From NCBI GenBank assembly GCA_964035545.1, contig OZ037768.1, positions 17,107,875 through 17,171,874 of the forward strand: a DNA stretch of 64,000 nucleotides, in the 5' to 3' direction. The notes beneath the pieces were generated by a model. The model saw only the letters and a program-made list of their open reading frames with translations. It had not been told where the DNA came from and made no database searches. Below are positions 44,988-57,200 of this stretch, one piece after another (positions within the stretch are counted from its first letter, which is position 1; each line of letters begins with the position of its first letter). The position numbers and the translations under genes are program-made. Origin of the DNA: Bugula neritina. Its lineage: Eukaryota; Bryozoa; Gymnolaemata; Cheilostomatida; Bugulidae.

Positions 44988-46210
44988 TTGTATATTAAAA
45001 TGGTTCTGCACCATTTAGGTATACAATTGGAAAATGTGATACATGAAAACCAACATGGTTTTCGCCGCAACCTTTCATGTGTTACTCAGCTTGCTACTGT
45101 CAACCACGATATATCAAGGCATATAGATAAAAGACAATTTGCAGATGCAGTCGTGCTGGACTTTTCTAAAGCCTTTGATGTAATTGACCATCACATTCAT
45201 GTAAACAAATTATTGAAAAATAACAATAGATCCCTGTGTTATTGGATGGGTATCATCATTCTTAATGGGACGCTCACAACTAGTGGTCATTGATAGGGTA
45301 TCTTCGGATTTAGCACCAGTGACTTCTGGGGTTCCACAAGGAAGTGTGCTGGACTCAACATTATTCGTTTTGTTTAATAATGACATTGTAAACTGCTTTA
45401 CACACAGTACAGTGTTTATCTGCCCATTAATGATCTTAATGATCATCACTTTCTAGATCTTATAGGTAGGCAAAAGAAAACAATATGAAGTTTAACTCAA
45501 GGAAAAGTAATAGCATCACTTTTGAAAATATAGAAAATGTTTTTACTGATAAATTAGGAGATGATCTCCTGAATAGAGTTGGAATAGTAAAATATCTTGG
45601 AATATTGTTATCAGTAGATTTGAGTGGAATTAGCATATCAAAAATGTAATCTCGGAGGCATACAAAGTGATAGGACTAATCAAGTTCACACTAGAACTGC
45701 CCCAAAAAATGTTAAAATTCTCGCATATAAAACTCTGTGTAGACCTCTCCTGGAATATGCTGCGGAGGTATGGGACATGTGCAATAAGAATCTGATTACA
45801 AAATTAGAAGGTACTCGAAATAGGGCTGTACGGTTCATCAAAAATTTAAAGGGTAGAGAAGTATCAGTAACAGATACCAAATTTGAGTCAAGCCTAGAAA
45901 CCTTAAGAAAGCGTAGACAGTCACGGAGAATTTCTTTGTTGTGCCGTATTACTGCTAATGAAGATTTATTTCCAGCCCTAAATAACACTTGTCAATCAAT
46001 GAAATCCTCCACCCATAACATGAATACCCGTATTAACGCATTCAATGCTTTGCCTGCGATTCCAGTCTGTTCCTGCAGGGTTTCCTGTTGCGCACTGTCC
46101 AGGAGCTTCGTACGGGGGGGGGGGAGAAAAGATAGTGGAGATAGATCTGAAGGTCCCACAATCACTCTCTCCGAGAGGTCTTGGGACTTGATCCAATCAA
46201 AATCAAGGTT
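44988..46210 (+). mobile_element. CR1/L2-like LINE fragment, reverse transcriptase to 3' end, decayed
   Basis: Frames in sequence give HENQHGFRRNLSCVTQLATV, AVVLDFSKAFDVIDH, then GVPQGSVLDSTLFVLFNNDI, KYLGILLSVDLS, and a C-terminal part with LAYKTLCRPLLEYAAEVWD and RNRAVRFIKNLKGREVSVTD. These are the palm and thumb motifs of a non-LTR retrotransposon, spread over at least three frames. The FADD catalytic motif expected after the NDI block is missing, so there is a local deletion as well as frameshifts. It runs into a TAC/TAG microsatellite at about 46215. It starts directly beside the DNA transposon. Confidence 0.88.
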
Positions 46211-47720
46211 TAATTACTACTACTACTAGTAGTAGTAGTACTTTAGTTTTGCTAGTACTAGTACGACTACCCGTTTTAATCACAACTATTACTATTAGTA
46301 TTAGTATTAATAATTAATTATAATACTATTAACTATTGAGTATTATAATTATAATAATTACTAATATTTATATTATTTAAAAAAATTAATATAAACTTAA
46401 AGATATTATTAAATTCAATAATAAAAATTTATTTATACTTACAATTTATTATTCTTCTATTTGATTTTAACAATAATGATAATCATAATGAAAATGCCAA
46501 TTTGAATTGGCAATTGCATTGCCATTTAATGTTTATTTTAAAGCGATTCTCATTCCCATTCACTGAATCAGCCATTTCTCTTTCAGTTTTTTTTTAGATA
46601 CGGGCACATCTTCACAATAACAGTAACTAAGTCCAAGACTAACAGTACAGTAACTGTAAGTGTAACTTTAAGTTTAAGTCTAGAGTGTAAACTGTAAAGT
46701 GAATTAGTGAATTACTTTCACTTTGACTTTCATAAGTAATTAACTTTAAGTTTCACTTTTCAGCCTTCAGAACAAGATAAGTCATTAGTTTTATGGCTAG
46801 TGGCGAACGCAACTATTATTATTTAGCTCAAGTTATAGAAACCAGAAATACCAATAACATTAAATTTCAATTAAATAATTTCAAACCTGTATCAAAAAAA
46901 TTTATTATAATATAATTTTTGTGCAAAGCACGTTATTATTTGATAATCATCCATTCAATCTCAAGCTATTAAAAGTTAGCCTATCAACTTCAAGTAAAGT
47001 TACTTTTCGCCATGCGCTCGTTAAAAGTGAGCCCAAGAGACAATAAACTAATACTGTGTGCGGTATAACACACTGGTGAACCATCGTTATATTCAAATTC
47101 ATGTTTTAAAATGTAAGATCAGAGGCTGTATTGAGATATCGCGGGTATTAGTATTTTTTCAATAAAACATTGGTATTAAAAATAAATTAATGGTTACTAT
47201 CACTATGATGATCATTATGATTAATATAATTTAGGTTATTACCATAATGATAATGATAATTATTATAAGTACTATCATCATAATCCTAATAATAGCTGTA
47301 GCATATGATAATATGCCGTAATATGACATATTATTATATTTATTATCATTATGATTATGTGTAACTGTATACTGATACTCATACTCATACACTGATAGTG
47401 ATACAGTCATAGTGATAGTCATAGTGATACTCATACTGTATCAGTATCAGTATGCAGTCAATAGTATTACTATTGTCTATTAGTGTATTACATTTAGTGA
47501 TTTACTATTACTATTAGTATTACTATTAATATTAGTATTACTATTAGTCTTGCTATTACTATTAGTATTACTATTAGTATTAGTATAACTGTTACTATTA
47601 GTATTACTGTATTAGTATATCATTTTCATATTGATATTGAGTTAAAGTGAGTGTGGTACTGGTAAGGATACTAATATTAACACTAATACGTAATAGAATA
47701 ATACTAATACTAGTACTAGT
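46205..47720. repeat. Long degenerate simple-sequence island
   Basis: It begins with a TAC/TAG array joined to the 3' end of the LINE. It goes on through GTAACTGTAAGTGTAAC words, a more ordinary middle (about 46780-47150), and a long stretch of TATTACTATTAGTATTAC. The middle may be older unique sequence. No gene is supported. Confidence 0.7.
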
Positions 47721-49540
47721 AGTGGAACTTGAAGTTAATGTTGTCATTTACTTTTAGCCGGTAGTTTAGTGTGAAGAAAAATCCGACAGGTGTCAAGTTC
47801 AACAGTTAATGACGCTTCCTGTTCATGTTAGACTAAAACGTAGCATCAGTATGAGTATAGTAGTAGTTAATTAGTTATACTATAAAGTTAAATATTCTTA
47901 TTGATATCAGTAATAAATAAATCATAAATAATCCTAATACTAATAGTTGAATGTGACTCAGACTGAGACTGCGTAGGTCTCTAATATGATATTCATATTG
48001 TGTTTGCCTCGCAGTCTCATCAGCTTTCTTGTGATTTTCAAATTTGATCTCAATCTGCTCTCTTAGAGCTGGTTTGTGGCTCTTGGGCGGCATCTATTTT
48101 TATTTCTACTTTACAAAAGATCTCTTATGGGTTAACTCCTTTACTCATTTACAACTTCCCACTTTATGGCATGTTTTTCAAACATGGGTTTGGGGGTAAG
48201 AGTATCTGTTTTCTGTTCCTCACTTTCTGGTTTCGCTTTTCTTAAAACCCAGTTTTAGAGCTAACACTGGGGGCTCTAGCTTCTTGAAATATTTCTGTTC
48301 GATGATGTCCTTCTTTTTCGGGAATACTACGCACAATGGCATTTAGTTTTCGTGCTTCTACTTCATTTTTTGCCTCTAAGTGGGTTTGTCTGTATTTTCA
48401 TTTGACTCAGCTGCAACATCATATGATTATTGTTCTCTTCCAGTGGCTTGAGTATTCTAGTTTGGGAAATTAGAGCTTATTGCTTGATTTTAGCGTGTTG
48501 CTTGTTTTATTCTCCTTATTTATGTCTCAATTTTATCCAGCTAACACATGGTTGTCTTGTATTGAAGGGCTGATGCAATGCCATGTGATCTTCCATAATT
48601 GTTGATTTCTTCATCTATTCTTGCAATGCACTTATCACCGTAATATCCTACCCCATTGTTTCAAATTTGTTATGTTGTTTGTATTAGCATTTTGCGGGTT
48701 TTGGCATAGACCATAATGCCATATCATAGAACTATCACATCGGATTCTGTTCGTTTTGTAAGTCTTTGTGTAGTCACTTAACAATTGATCTTTTGACAGT
48801 TGCACTATGATTCTTGTTTTCATCTTTGTCTTCACCAACCTGTGTATTTAAACTATTGCTATACATATATTTTTATTGTGATAATTTCAATTATTTTAAT
48901 GATGGAAGAGAAAAGGTTACCAGGTCTTCATCTACCAATGAAGGACCTCTAGCATACTGTTTTCGGGCAATTCTAATTCTTTGAATGTTTTCAAATATGT
49001 ATTTAGGCTTTTTCAAAAAAATTAAATTTTGAAGCTGTCATGTTTTACCAAATAGTGTTTACTTTGAGTTTATTATATTGGGATTTGCTACAACTTGTAC
49101 AACTGTATCAAGCTCAAATAACCGAGTTTATTATCTATTCGCATGTACCTTGGAGAGCTGGAATATCTTCTCAATATAATTAATATGTTTTCACTTAGCT
49201 GAAAGTGTTTAATTATATACTATAGATATATTGTTTAATTTATAGTAGTTGTCTGTATGAAAAGTAACTAATAGGATTTAAAATTATTAGTAGTGCTTCT
49301 TAAATTCAGTACTGTTTATGGTGGAGCTCTCTTAAATAAAAGTGTGAGATTATTTAGTCATAGGTTTTAATAAAATTGTAGGTCTATTCACATCAGTCTT
49401 GGGTCATATGTGAGAAACTCTCTACCTGAATATTTTTTGATTTCACTGAATCAATATTCTAAACCTGGTTTTTGGTCCTTGTGTCTCGCCATGTTTCTAC
49501 TTACCTGAAGCTAAAGTTTCTAATGATATGTAGGTTCATA

Positions 49541-52500
49541 ATGGCTCTTAACACAGAAAAAAGTTCACAAAACATTCAAGAGCCTAATGCAGAGGTTAAA
49601 AAGAAGACCCCAAGGGTCCGTAAGAAGGGTTTATATAAAACAGTTGCTAGACAGGTGAGCTGAAATATTTTACAACTTTTGAACTGTTTTTCGTGAGTAA
49701 TTATTTAATTTCAAATGTGACTGTCTTTGGTTCGTTGTTCAACTTCTTTAATTGGTCTGGATGAACATTTACTATACTAGATCTGTTTTTCTGCTATATA
49801 TCATGAAATTGAATGTAGAACTGGCAATTTACCAAGGCTGCAATTTTTTTATGTTAGATGGATTTTTATTTTGGTGATGCTAACCTCCGTCGTGATGGAT
49901 TCCTTAAAAAAGAAATAGATTCATCCGAAGATGGTTGTAAGTATTTTGTATCTGAAGTAGTTGAGTAATTTAGTTAATTTTAAAGCATAATTTTATATCA
50001 ATAATAATAAAATTACCTTTCTATAGCGCTTGCAGTTTTATTATTATTAGCTATGTATATGTGGGAGTTCAAGCTATTCCTTAGTTAGATATGGAAATTT
50101 ACTTTTCAGTGCTGGTTGTCCTTAATAATGAAGTTCAGCAATAAATATACACTATCTGTTTGAATATTTTAAAAACTTTGCATTAGCTACGTATGCAGAA
50201 AGACCGATGCAAAAGTTATCGTTGTATATCTGTGGATTTTTACTTGTTTTTAATAATGTAGTTGTTCCTTTGGAACTGTTCTTGAAGTTCAATAAGCTGA
50301 AGGAGTTGGGGGTTACTACAACAGATATCAGCAAATCTATATCTAACTTCTCTAAACTACTCACATTAAATGAACTACAAGATAAAGTGAAAAGATCCTC
50401 ACCGTTGGTAGCTAAAGATAACTTAGACAGCCTTATAGTGTATCTGGTATGTTATTGACAATTTTACCAAGTCAGTTTTGTAAACTGTATACATTTTTCT
50501 GTGTCGGTTGAATAAATATGTGTCTGTTGATTCCCTGCATATGTTCCATGTTTGCATATAAATATGATTACTTGGTTTATGGACCTCAGGAAGGAATACC
50601 CAAGACCTCAGACCATGAATGGGTTACTAGTGCTATGTCGGTATACGGTCAAGTGAACTATGTTAGTCTGCCTCGTTACCCATCCACCCACGTAATAAAG
50701 GGGTTCGCTTTCGTCGAGTTTGACTCAGAAGAAGGTGTTCGTAACTGCCTGAAAGAGATCGGCACTAAAGAGTTTAGTTCTGTGAATCCCTTTCCTAAAG
50801 CTGGTTCTAAGGATGTACAGCGTGCTCAGAAGCAGATACTTAAATCAGGTTGGCTGTTCAATTTACTGTCATCTTGACTCAAGTATCGTTAACACTGATC
50901 TTTTGTTAGTAAAACAAATCTCAAATTTAAGCAGTACAAATTATGTATTTACCTTTACTTGCTAAATTTAAGTAAACCTATAAAGTGCTGCATTAGGCTT
51001 TTAAATTTAAGATTTTTTCAGGAATATTTTCAGATTTGTTGTTTATACTTTTCTCTTCATGATTTTTACATTTACATTTACATTTGCATATACTCGTATA
51101 ATATGGGATGTATTGTTGTAATTTGAGTGAGGCAAAATAGTTGGCAATATGAACTATGCCTTCATTTGTTCTACTGTGCAATTCATTCAAACTCCATAAC
51201 AGGCACACTTTTTCAAATAATACGGATGTATTCTGAGGATTTTTGATAAGTCGTTTTTCATTCATGCATATATCCATATTTATAGTCTAGATCAAATAAT
51301 GTATTCATATTTTAAACAAATGTTTAATGGTTTATTTATTAACCTTTAGCTCAAAGTGGAGAATCTCTACAAACTAGAAAGCGGAGCAAAGACAGACGAT
51401 CTTCTAATGCTGACGGCACTGACCTGGTTTCAGAGGAGCCAGTCAGCAAGAAGGTCAAGGTTAGCAACGTTGGTGAGTCATCGGTGAAGGAAGATAAGCC
51501 CATCTCCGATCAAGTTGCTAAGGTGTCTAAAAAGCGGAAGCGAAAACTTAGTCAATCAAAGGTAAAACTAGATTTTTAATCCCTTATTCAGGGTTTATCT
51601 TAGAAACAGTTTGCATTTTTTGTTATTTTATTGCTGAAGTGTAATTAAGTGAGCCCCTATTTGTATTTCACAAACATTTTATAAATATCTTTTGGTTCAT
51701 TAAAAATTACTTTTTCAAGTATTTTGCTCATTTGGTATGTGATGTCATTTATTGTCATTGCAATCTTTCATTCCATTACATCATTGTTCGTACTTCTCAC
51801 AACAGTGCTGACTAGCAAGAGTGTGTGCTTATACTTCATATTTGTCTTTAATTAACTCAATGTTATTTCATCAGAGCCAGGAAAATGCTAAAGAGCAGAA
51901 ACTAGATTCCAGCATCAGTCAGAAATCAGATACAGCTGAGATGAAAGAGCCTACAGTGACCAGTAAGCAAGATGTAAAGAAGTCTAAAAAGTCTGCTGCA
52001 GCTGAGGAAACAGTCTCAAACAATAACAAGAAAGCCTCAGCCAGTACCCCAACTTCTCAACTAAGAGCAATTTCTAAGTACAACTCCAACATTGTCACTA
52101 TATATAGCTTATCTAATTGTTCATTACTTTATATAATATAGTTACATTTGTGAAGGCAAGAGGTTTCAAATTATAATTTATTATCTCATGAATTTTTAAT
52201 AGTTTTTTTAATGTCACTTCAGCGGAGTAGCATAATTTTTTATTTTTTCTGCTAACTGTAGTTGAACTATGCAGTTCAAACATGTTCATTTTCGTCAATT
52301 TAACACATTGTGCTCTTTCTATCATGAATTATATTTTCTGTGTCAACATTACAGGCTCGATTGGCTCACATTGCGAAATCAGTATTTAGAGCTTCAAAAA
52401 GCAAATATGGCAGCTTTAAAGCAAAAGTTGAAAGAGCAGAGAGCCAAAGAAGAAGCAGATTCAAAAGAGTCGGCGAATAAACCCATAGATGCGCTTGAAC

Positions 52501-53883
52501 TAATTCCAAATGTCATAGTGGAGATAACTTCTGACAAAGAACTTGTCCTGGAACATGTGAAGGTGCGATTTTAGTTTAGTAACCACCTGTATTAATTGAT
52601 GCTCTTTCTATTGGCTGCAACTTTGACTACTGTTGGCTGTTACAGAAGTCGTTGCCCCATGGGATTGGCATATCATATGTTGATGTTAAAGTTGGCAGTT
52701 CGTCCGGGTACATCAGATGCAAGTCGTGTGAGGACGCTGAGCAATTGCTGCTGGAATCATTATGTGGTTCAGATTATAAACTGTCACTTTTGCAAGGTAA
52801 CTATTCACTAATAATGCTATATTACAATATAATAATCCCAAGTCAAGCCAGACTAGTTTAAAAAACTTTTATGTAGGAATTAAATAACGTTCGATTTGTT
52901 TTACCAAGTTTTTTCCCGCATTTCTATAACATTTGATGCTTCATGATTCTGTCTTGTCGATGAATCTCATTTTAGCAAATTGAGTGTAAAACCACATTTT
53001 ATGGCCTCAAAACTGAGCTGTCTGTTGCCATTAAACAATAATGAACTGTTACAATTGACTTGGATCTGTCTTATATTTGTTCTTATTTCTCAGATATTAT
53101 AAAAATTGAACTTCCATAAAACCAAACACTTGCGAGTCTTTTTTGGTAGTTAATTTATTCTATCAATAATTGTATACCCTAACGAATGTTGAAAAAACTT
53201 ACCTAGGCAATCTAAGGCATGCTCCGGAGAGAGCATGCAGTGATAAGCTTCTGTTGCGGCAATATATAAATAATAATTTTATTGTAAGTTGATTTTCTCT
53301 TTGATATACTTCATGTTCTTGTATTATTTAGGTGAACAGGAGAAAGCTTATTGGGATCGTTTGAATCAGCAAAGAATTGATAGACGAAATGGCAACATGA
53401 AAAAATCCAAACGAAATACTAATAAGAAAGGTTCTCAAAAGGTAGGTTTTTCAGACTATGCCATAGCCTAAAGGTGCTTTAGAAGTTAATGCCGGGCTCT
53501 AATTTTCGAACGGTAACACAACGATATTTTGCAATTGCAAAAATAGTCAACTTATAAATTTATTATTCTTAGATTATCGATTTAAAAACATGGTGCATGT
53601 TATCTATTTTTGTCAGCAAAGTATGCGCTCTGTATTGAAATTTTGCCGTGTGTTTGATTTTTCAGTTAATCACTTTATAAATAGCTTCATTTGGATACTA
53701 CACTGTACTGTTGAATTTGTTTAATCTCGTTCCAATAATTTCAATCTTATATTCTAATATTAAATGGATTGTTCTAGTACGCAGGTGACTTTGATTTTGT
53801 TTTTTATATTTTAGATTTTGGAGCAGCAAGTCCGCCAAAATAAAACCCTCAAAAAGAAAAGCACACACATAGTATTCGATTAA
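49541..53883 (+). CDS. LARP7: La-related protein 7 (LARP7), 10 exons
   Basis: Binds the 3' end of 7SK RNA, stabilising the 7SK snRNP that holds P-TEFb inactive. Relatives also chaperone U6 and telomerase RNA. Exons: 49541-49654, 49858-49936, 50262-50446, 50590-50848, 51350-51561, 51875-52077, 52355-52562, 52646-52796, 53332-53441, 53815-53883. They total 1590 bases, or 529 residues (human 582). The La motif starts near 36 with RQMDFYFGDANLRRDGFLKK and continues as FNKLKELGVTTTDISKSI. RRM1 follows at about 122-200 (VYLEGIP, then KGFAFVEFD). A long lysine- and serine-rich linker contains nuclear-localisation-like KKRKRK clusters. The C-terminal xRRM spans about 375-470, with SYVDVKVGSSSGYIRCKSCEDA and a family-typical AYWDRLNQQRIDRR. 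An acceptor ten bases before the ATG implies a 5' untranslated exon. Confidence 0.95.
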
Positions 53884-53953
53884 ATAAGTTTTTGTTCAAA
53901 TTGAAGTTATCTCTTTTCTATGATGCCGAGTTAAAGTAATTTTGTAATTTATA

Positions 53954-53959
53954 AATAAA
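53954..53959 (+). terminator. Probable polyadenylation signal of LARP7
   Basis: AATAAA lies 71 bases past the LARP7 stop codon, the first canonical signal downstream. It is 170 bases before the oppositely oriented tRNA gene. Confidence 0.6.
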
Positions 53960-54121
53960 ATTTGCAATTGTTTCTGAAAATAGGCTGTGAGCTGAAAAAC
54001 ACCAATATTTTTGCAAACATCTAGCGTTTTATTATCAACTTTTTGTGAACGTTGCAGTGATTTGAATAGAGAGTATGGGTTAAATTGTGCTGCTAACTGC
54101 AAGTACTTGCACAATGCAAGT

Positions 54122-54128
54122 AAAAAAA
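54122..54128 (-). terminator. RNA polymerase III terminator of tRNA-Leu
   Basis: Seven A residues on the plus strand give T7 on the minus strand, a few bases past the tRNA 3' end. This is the standard Pol III stop signal. Confidence 0.8.
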
Positions 54129-54130
54129 TT

Positions 54131-54210
54131 TGGCAGCGGTGGGATTCGAACCCACGCCCTTTCGGACTGGTGCCTAAAACCAGCGCCTTAGACCACTCGG
54201 CCACGCTACC
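54131..54210 (-). tRNA. tRNA-Leu, anticodon UAG
   Basis: Read on the minus strand it folds into a complete cloverleaf. The 7-bp acceptor stem is GGTAGCG with CGCTGCC, closed by a discriminator A. The D arm is GCC/GGC, the anticodon stem CTGGT/ACCAG with loop TTTAGGC (anticodon TAG), and there is an 11-base variable arm. The T arm is GTGGG-TTCGAAT-CCCAC. No CCA is encoded and no intron is present. The A box (TGGCCGAGTGG) and B box (GGTTCGAATCC) are intact, and a run of seven T follows on the transcribed strand as Pol III terminator. A functional nuclear gene is likely. Confidence 0.96.
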
Positions 54211-57200
54211 TGTTCTTGAGTGGGGCGCTATATGTATTATAAATTCTCTATTCAATGCACTGTAGTTGGTTTCGGTTAGTCATTTTTGCATAATTATTTC
54301 CAACTCCATAGTATCAATATCATACGAAAAACTCCAGCCAACTGCTGTGATCTGTACACGTTGCAAATTCTGTTTCAATTCCTATACATTCATAGCACAT
54401 TGCATATATATGAAAATGGCCATAAATTCAATAAAACAAAACAATTAATAGCTGAGAAACGAGCAGATTTTCGTAAATGCAGAGTTCCTGTAAATGCAGG
54501 GCGGCCACTCTGGATTCTATGCTGTAGTGTGGCAAATTGGAACCTACTGTTCCTCAAATAAAGTACAGTAGGTACAGGCTATTTTGAGGATATGATGTGT
54601 CTTTTCAATTTAGTGATACTGTGAAAACTTCTTAATGAGGGAATAAAATGTTATAGTAATCCAATCAAACGAAAACTGTGACAGGTTTATTTAATTACAG
54701 TAAAACTAATTACCAATGTTCTTCAACTTTTGATGTATTGTTATACTGACAAAAATCTTATAAAATTGTAAAATGAACAATTCTAGAAGCACTTTATAAC
54801 ACTTATCGAGTTGAGTTTAATTTCGTGGAGATACTTAGTTATCTAAGTACTTGTTGCTCTTTCGTAATTGCAGTACTAACATTACTGTCCTGTCCTATCT
54901 TTATTTTTCTATTCACATATATCATAACAATATTCAGATATTATGATCAATATTACTATAATATAAGCTTATAAGTTATAGCAATATATTATTAAAAGTA
55001 TCTGATAAGCATCCCAAATAAGACTCCCCAAAAGGTTTCTCACTAGCACCTCCAACCAACAATATTTCTATAAGTATCTTCAACAACTTCTCCGTGTATA
55101 GTTGACTGGACAACAGAGTTGTGGAAGTGTTCTCCCAGAGCATCAGGAGTCAGTGGTAACTTTTATTAGTCAGTGAAATTCAGTCAGGTATACTGACTCT
55201 ACCACCAACTGAACTACTTTAATTAGTTCGATGCTAAACCTTGGTGATCAGCAAACCTTCTGAATCTATATAATTATTTCATAATTGAACTCCAGGGGAT
55301 TTCCCTTGGTAGATTGAGTCACTGGCAAAACAAACTAGGCAAGCTTTTTACAAATTATTATTGACCACATTATATTATTATGTCTATGGGTGAGAAGTTT
55401 CTATTTCAATACAGCTACTATATCTTCTAATGCAGTTCCAACATTAAGGTTACTGCTTGTTGAAAGGGGGGGGGGGTGAATTCGGAGTTCGACAACGATA
55501 TGCTCTCAGTCACCCCAACATGGGGGTGCTTCCACCGACATTCCCGTTTAATTATTAATCATAGCCTGGGCTTCATTATTATATATACATGCAACTGAGG
55601 CCACCTATGTAAATATCATTGCACTATAAAGTTTAATTGCGTTACATAGTTATTCTCTCAAGCTGTGCAAAGACTAAAATGTGGGTTGATATTACAGTGG
55701 TTTGCTTATTATTAAAACACTAAATTTAGATACAAAATAATATATTTGAAGCTCTAGAGCATAAACATTATGTAAGGATCTGAAAGTTATGCTGTACCTG
55801 GCCATCATGCAACTTTTTACCAGGTTCCATATTAATATGACAAAGTATTTATAGAAGCTTTCTTAGCAAGTACCCTGGCTTTGTTTGTTTATTTTTAGTA
55901 TAAATAAGTATAGAGGGTGTTAGTAAGTAAATGGTAATTCCAGTTTTGCAGCGCTATCACACATTAAGGATGGCACTATTATTATTGTACGTACACTATA
56001 GTTGCTGTAAGCCATGCAGCTTCATATGTAATTTTTTAGTAGCAAATGGAATTTGAAATATGGGTCCTAATTTATTTGGCGATAATCGGAGACAGTTAGA
56101 AAGTCTGTTGGTAACTCGTATTACAAAAAGTAAAGACCTTTTAGTGGCCAAAATTATATTTTATGTAATGAACAACTGTCAACTAGCTGAAAAGTAGTTT
56201 GAAATGCTAATTAGATTTGGGGTTTAATATATTGAAAAGTGAAATCTTGTAAACATTTCTTTTGCACACTGACAACTTTCCAACAGATGTTTAACTTTTT
56301 ATGACAGTTCTGCATGAAAGAAGAGGAAGGTCAAGTTATGTAAAATGTTCCATGTCAAATTATTATGTTTCGTAAATATTACGTATGTTGTTAAAAAGTA
56401 ATGCTTTGGCTTATTACTGAACAATTATACTGTTTTACTTTGATCTTTGTCACTGAAAGTTGATGAACAATATCAATTACAAATTATAATATATTATAAT
56501 GTAGTAGGCGTACCCATTGAACTCAATAATATCTTTTCCAGCTCAGTGGGCGTACCTTTCATCAAAATAATCCTTGTTCAAACAGCGAGCTGAATTTTGC
56601 CTTTTAGCGATTTGTTTTTATCCTTTTCTAGTATTTCCGACACACTTCGGCTTCTGAGTAGATTTTTCTATAATAATATTATTATGCTGATTGTATGCCA
56701 TTGGCGTTAGAATAAGAATTTGCCAACTCAAAAACTTCATAGGTAAAATCTGCATTGTCAATGCGCGTGTATGTAAGCATGAAATTTTAATCAAGCAATT
56801 TCCAGTTTTTGGCTTTTACTATCACCATGGTTTTTTTTGTGAAGTCTATTTAAATTTTTAATCAAATTCAATGACCAAGTTCACCATCATCATCATCATG
56901 ATGATGATCATGTTGACATACGGTGTTATCATTAATTATTTTGATTGATACAAATATTAATATCAGGAATAATTATTTGAGTTTAGCATTGTGATTATGG
57001 TTATCATCATCATCATGACCATGATTTTAAAATCGCTTTTTATGTTACTCATTTAGATTTACCTACTTTTAGTTTTAGTTTTAGTTTTAGTATAATTATT
57101 TGTCATAAACCTTTGAAGTTTGAATACCTTTGAATACCTTTGAATTTGACTTTTCAGCCTGGAGGCTTTGAAGACATTGAACACTTGAAAATACTCATAG

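Larger units (their letters stand above)
42934..49540. other. Transposon- and repeat-rich spacer between MRPL24 and LARP7
   Basis: This 6.6-kb spacer between divergent genes holds two LINE fragments, an inverted-repeat DNA transposon and two simple-sequence islands, each listed separately. The part from 47760 to 49500 has ordinary composition but no convincing gene. A short minus-strand frame at about 47980-48093, and fragments up to 48400, could be remnants of a dead coding sequence but are too broken to name. An acceptor at 49531, ten bases before the LARP7 ATG, implies an untranslated LARP7 first exon somewhere in here. Confidence 0.55.

Noticed and set aside
43125-46210. One LINE split by insertion of the inverted-repeat transposon
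   Set aside because: The upstream fragment already reaches the motif with which the downstream fragment begins, and about 850 bases of simple sequence and other DNA separate the first from the transposon. Two separate fragments fit better.
47980-48400. Minus-strand fragments reading MPPKSHKPALREQIEIK and EARKLNAIVRSIPEKEG
   Set aside because: They are interrupted by stops, match no family I know and lack splice signals. At most a remnant of dead coding sequence.
53896-54265. Open frames of 119 (minus) and 84 codons (plus) across this interval, with motifs like GSVAEWSKALVLGTSPKGRGFESH
   Set aside because: They are translations of the tRNA-Leu gene and its flanks; this string is a known artefact of reading tRNA-Leu genes as protein.
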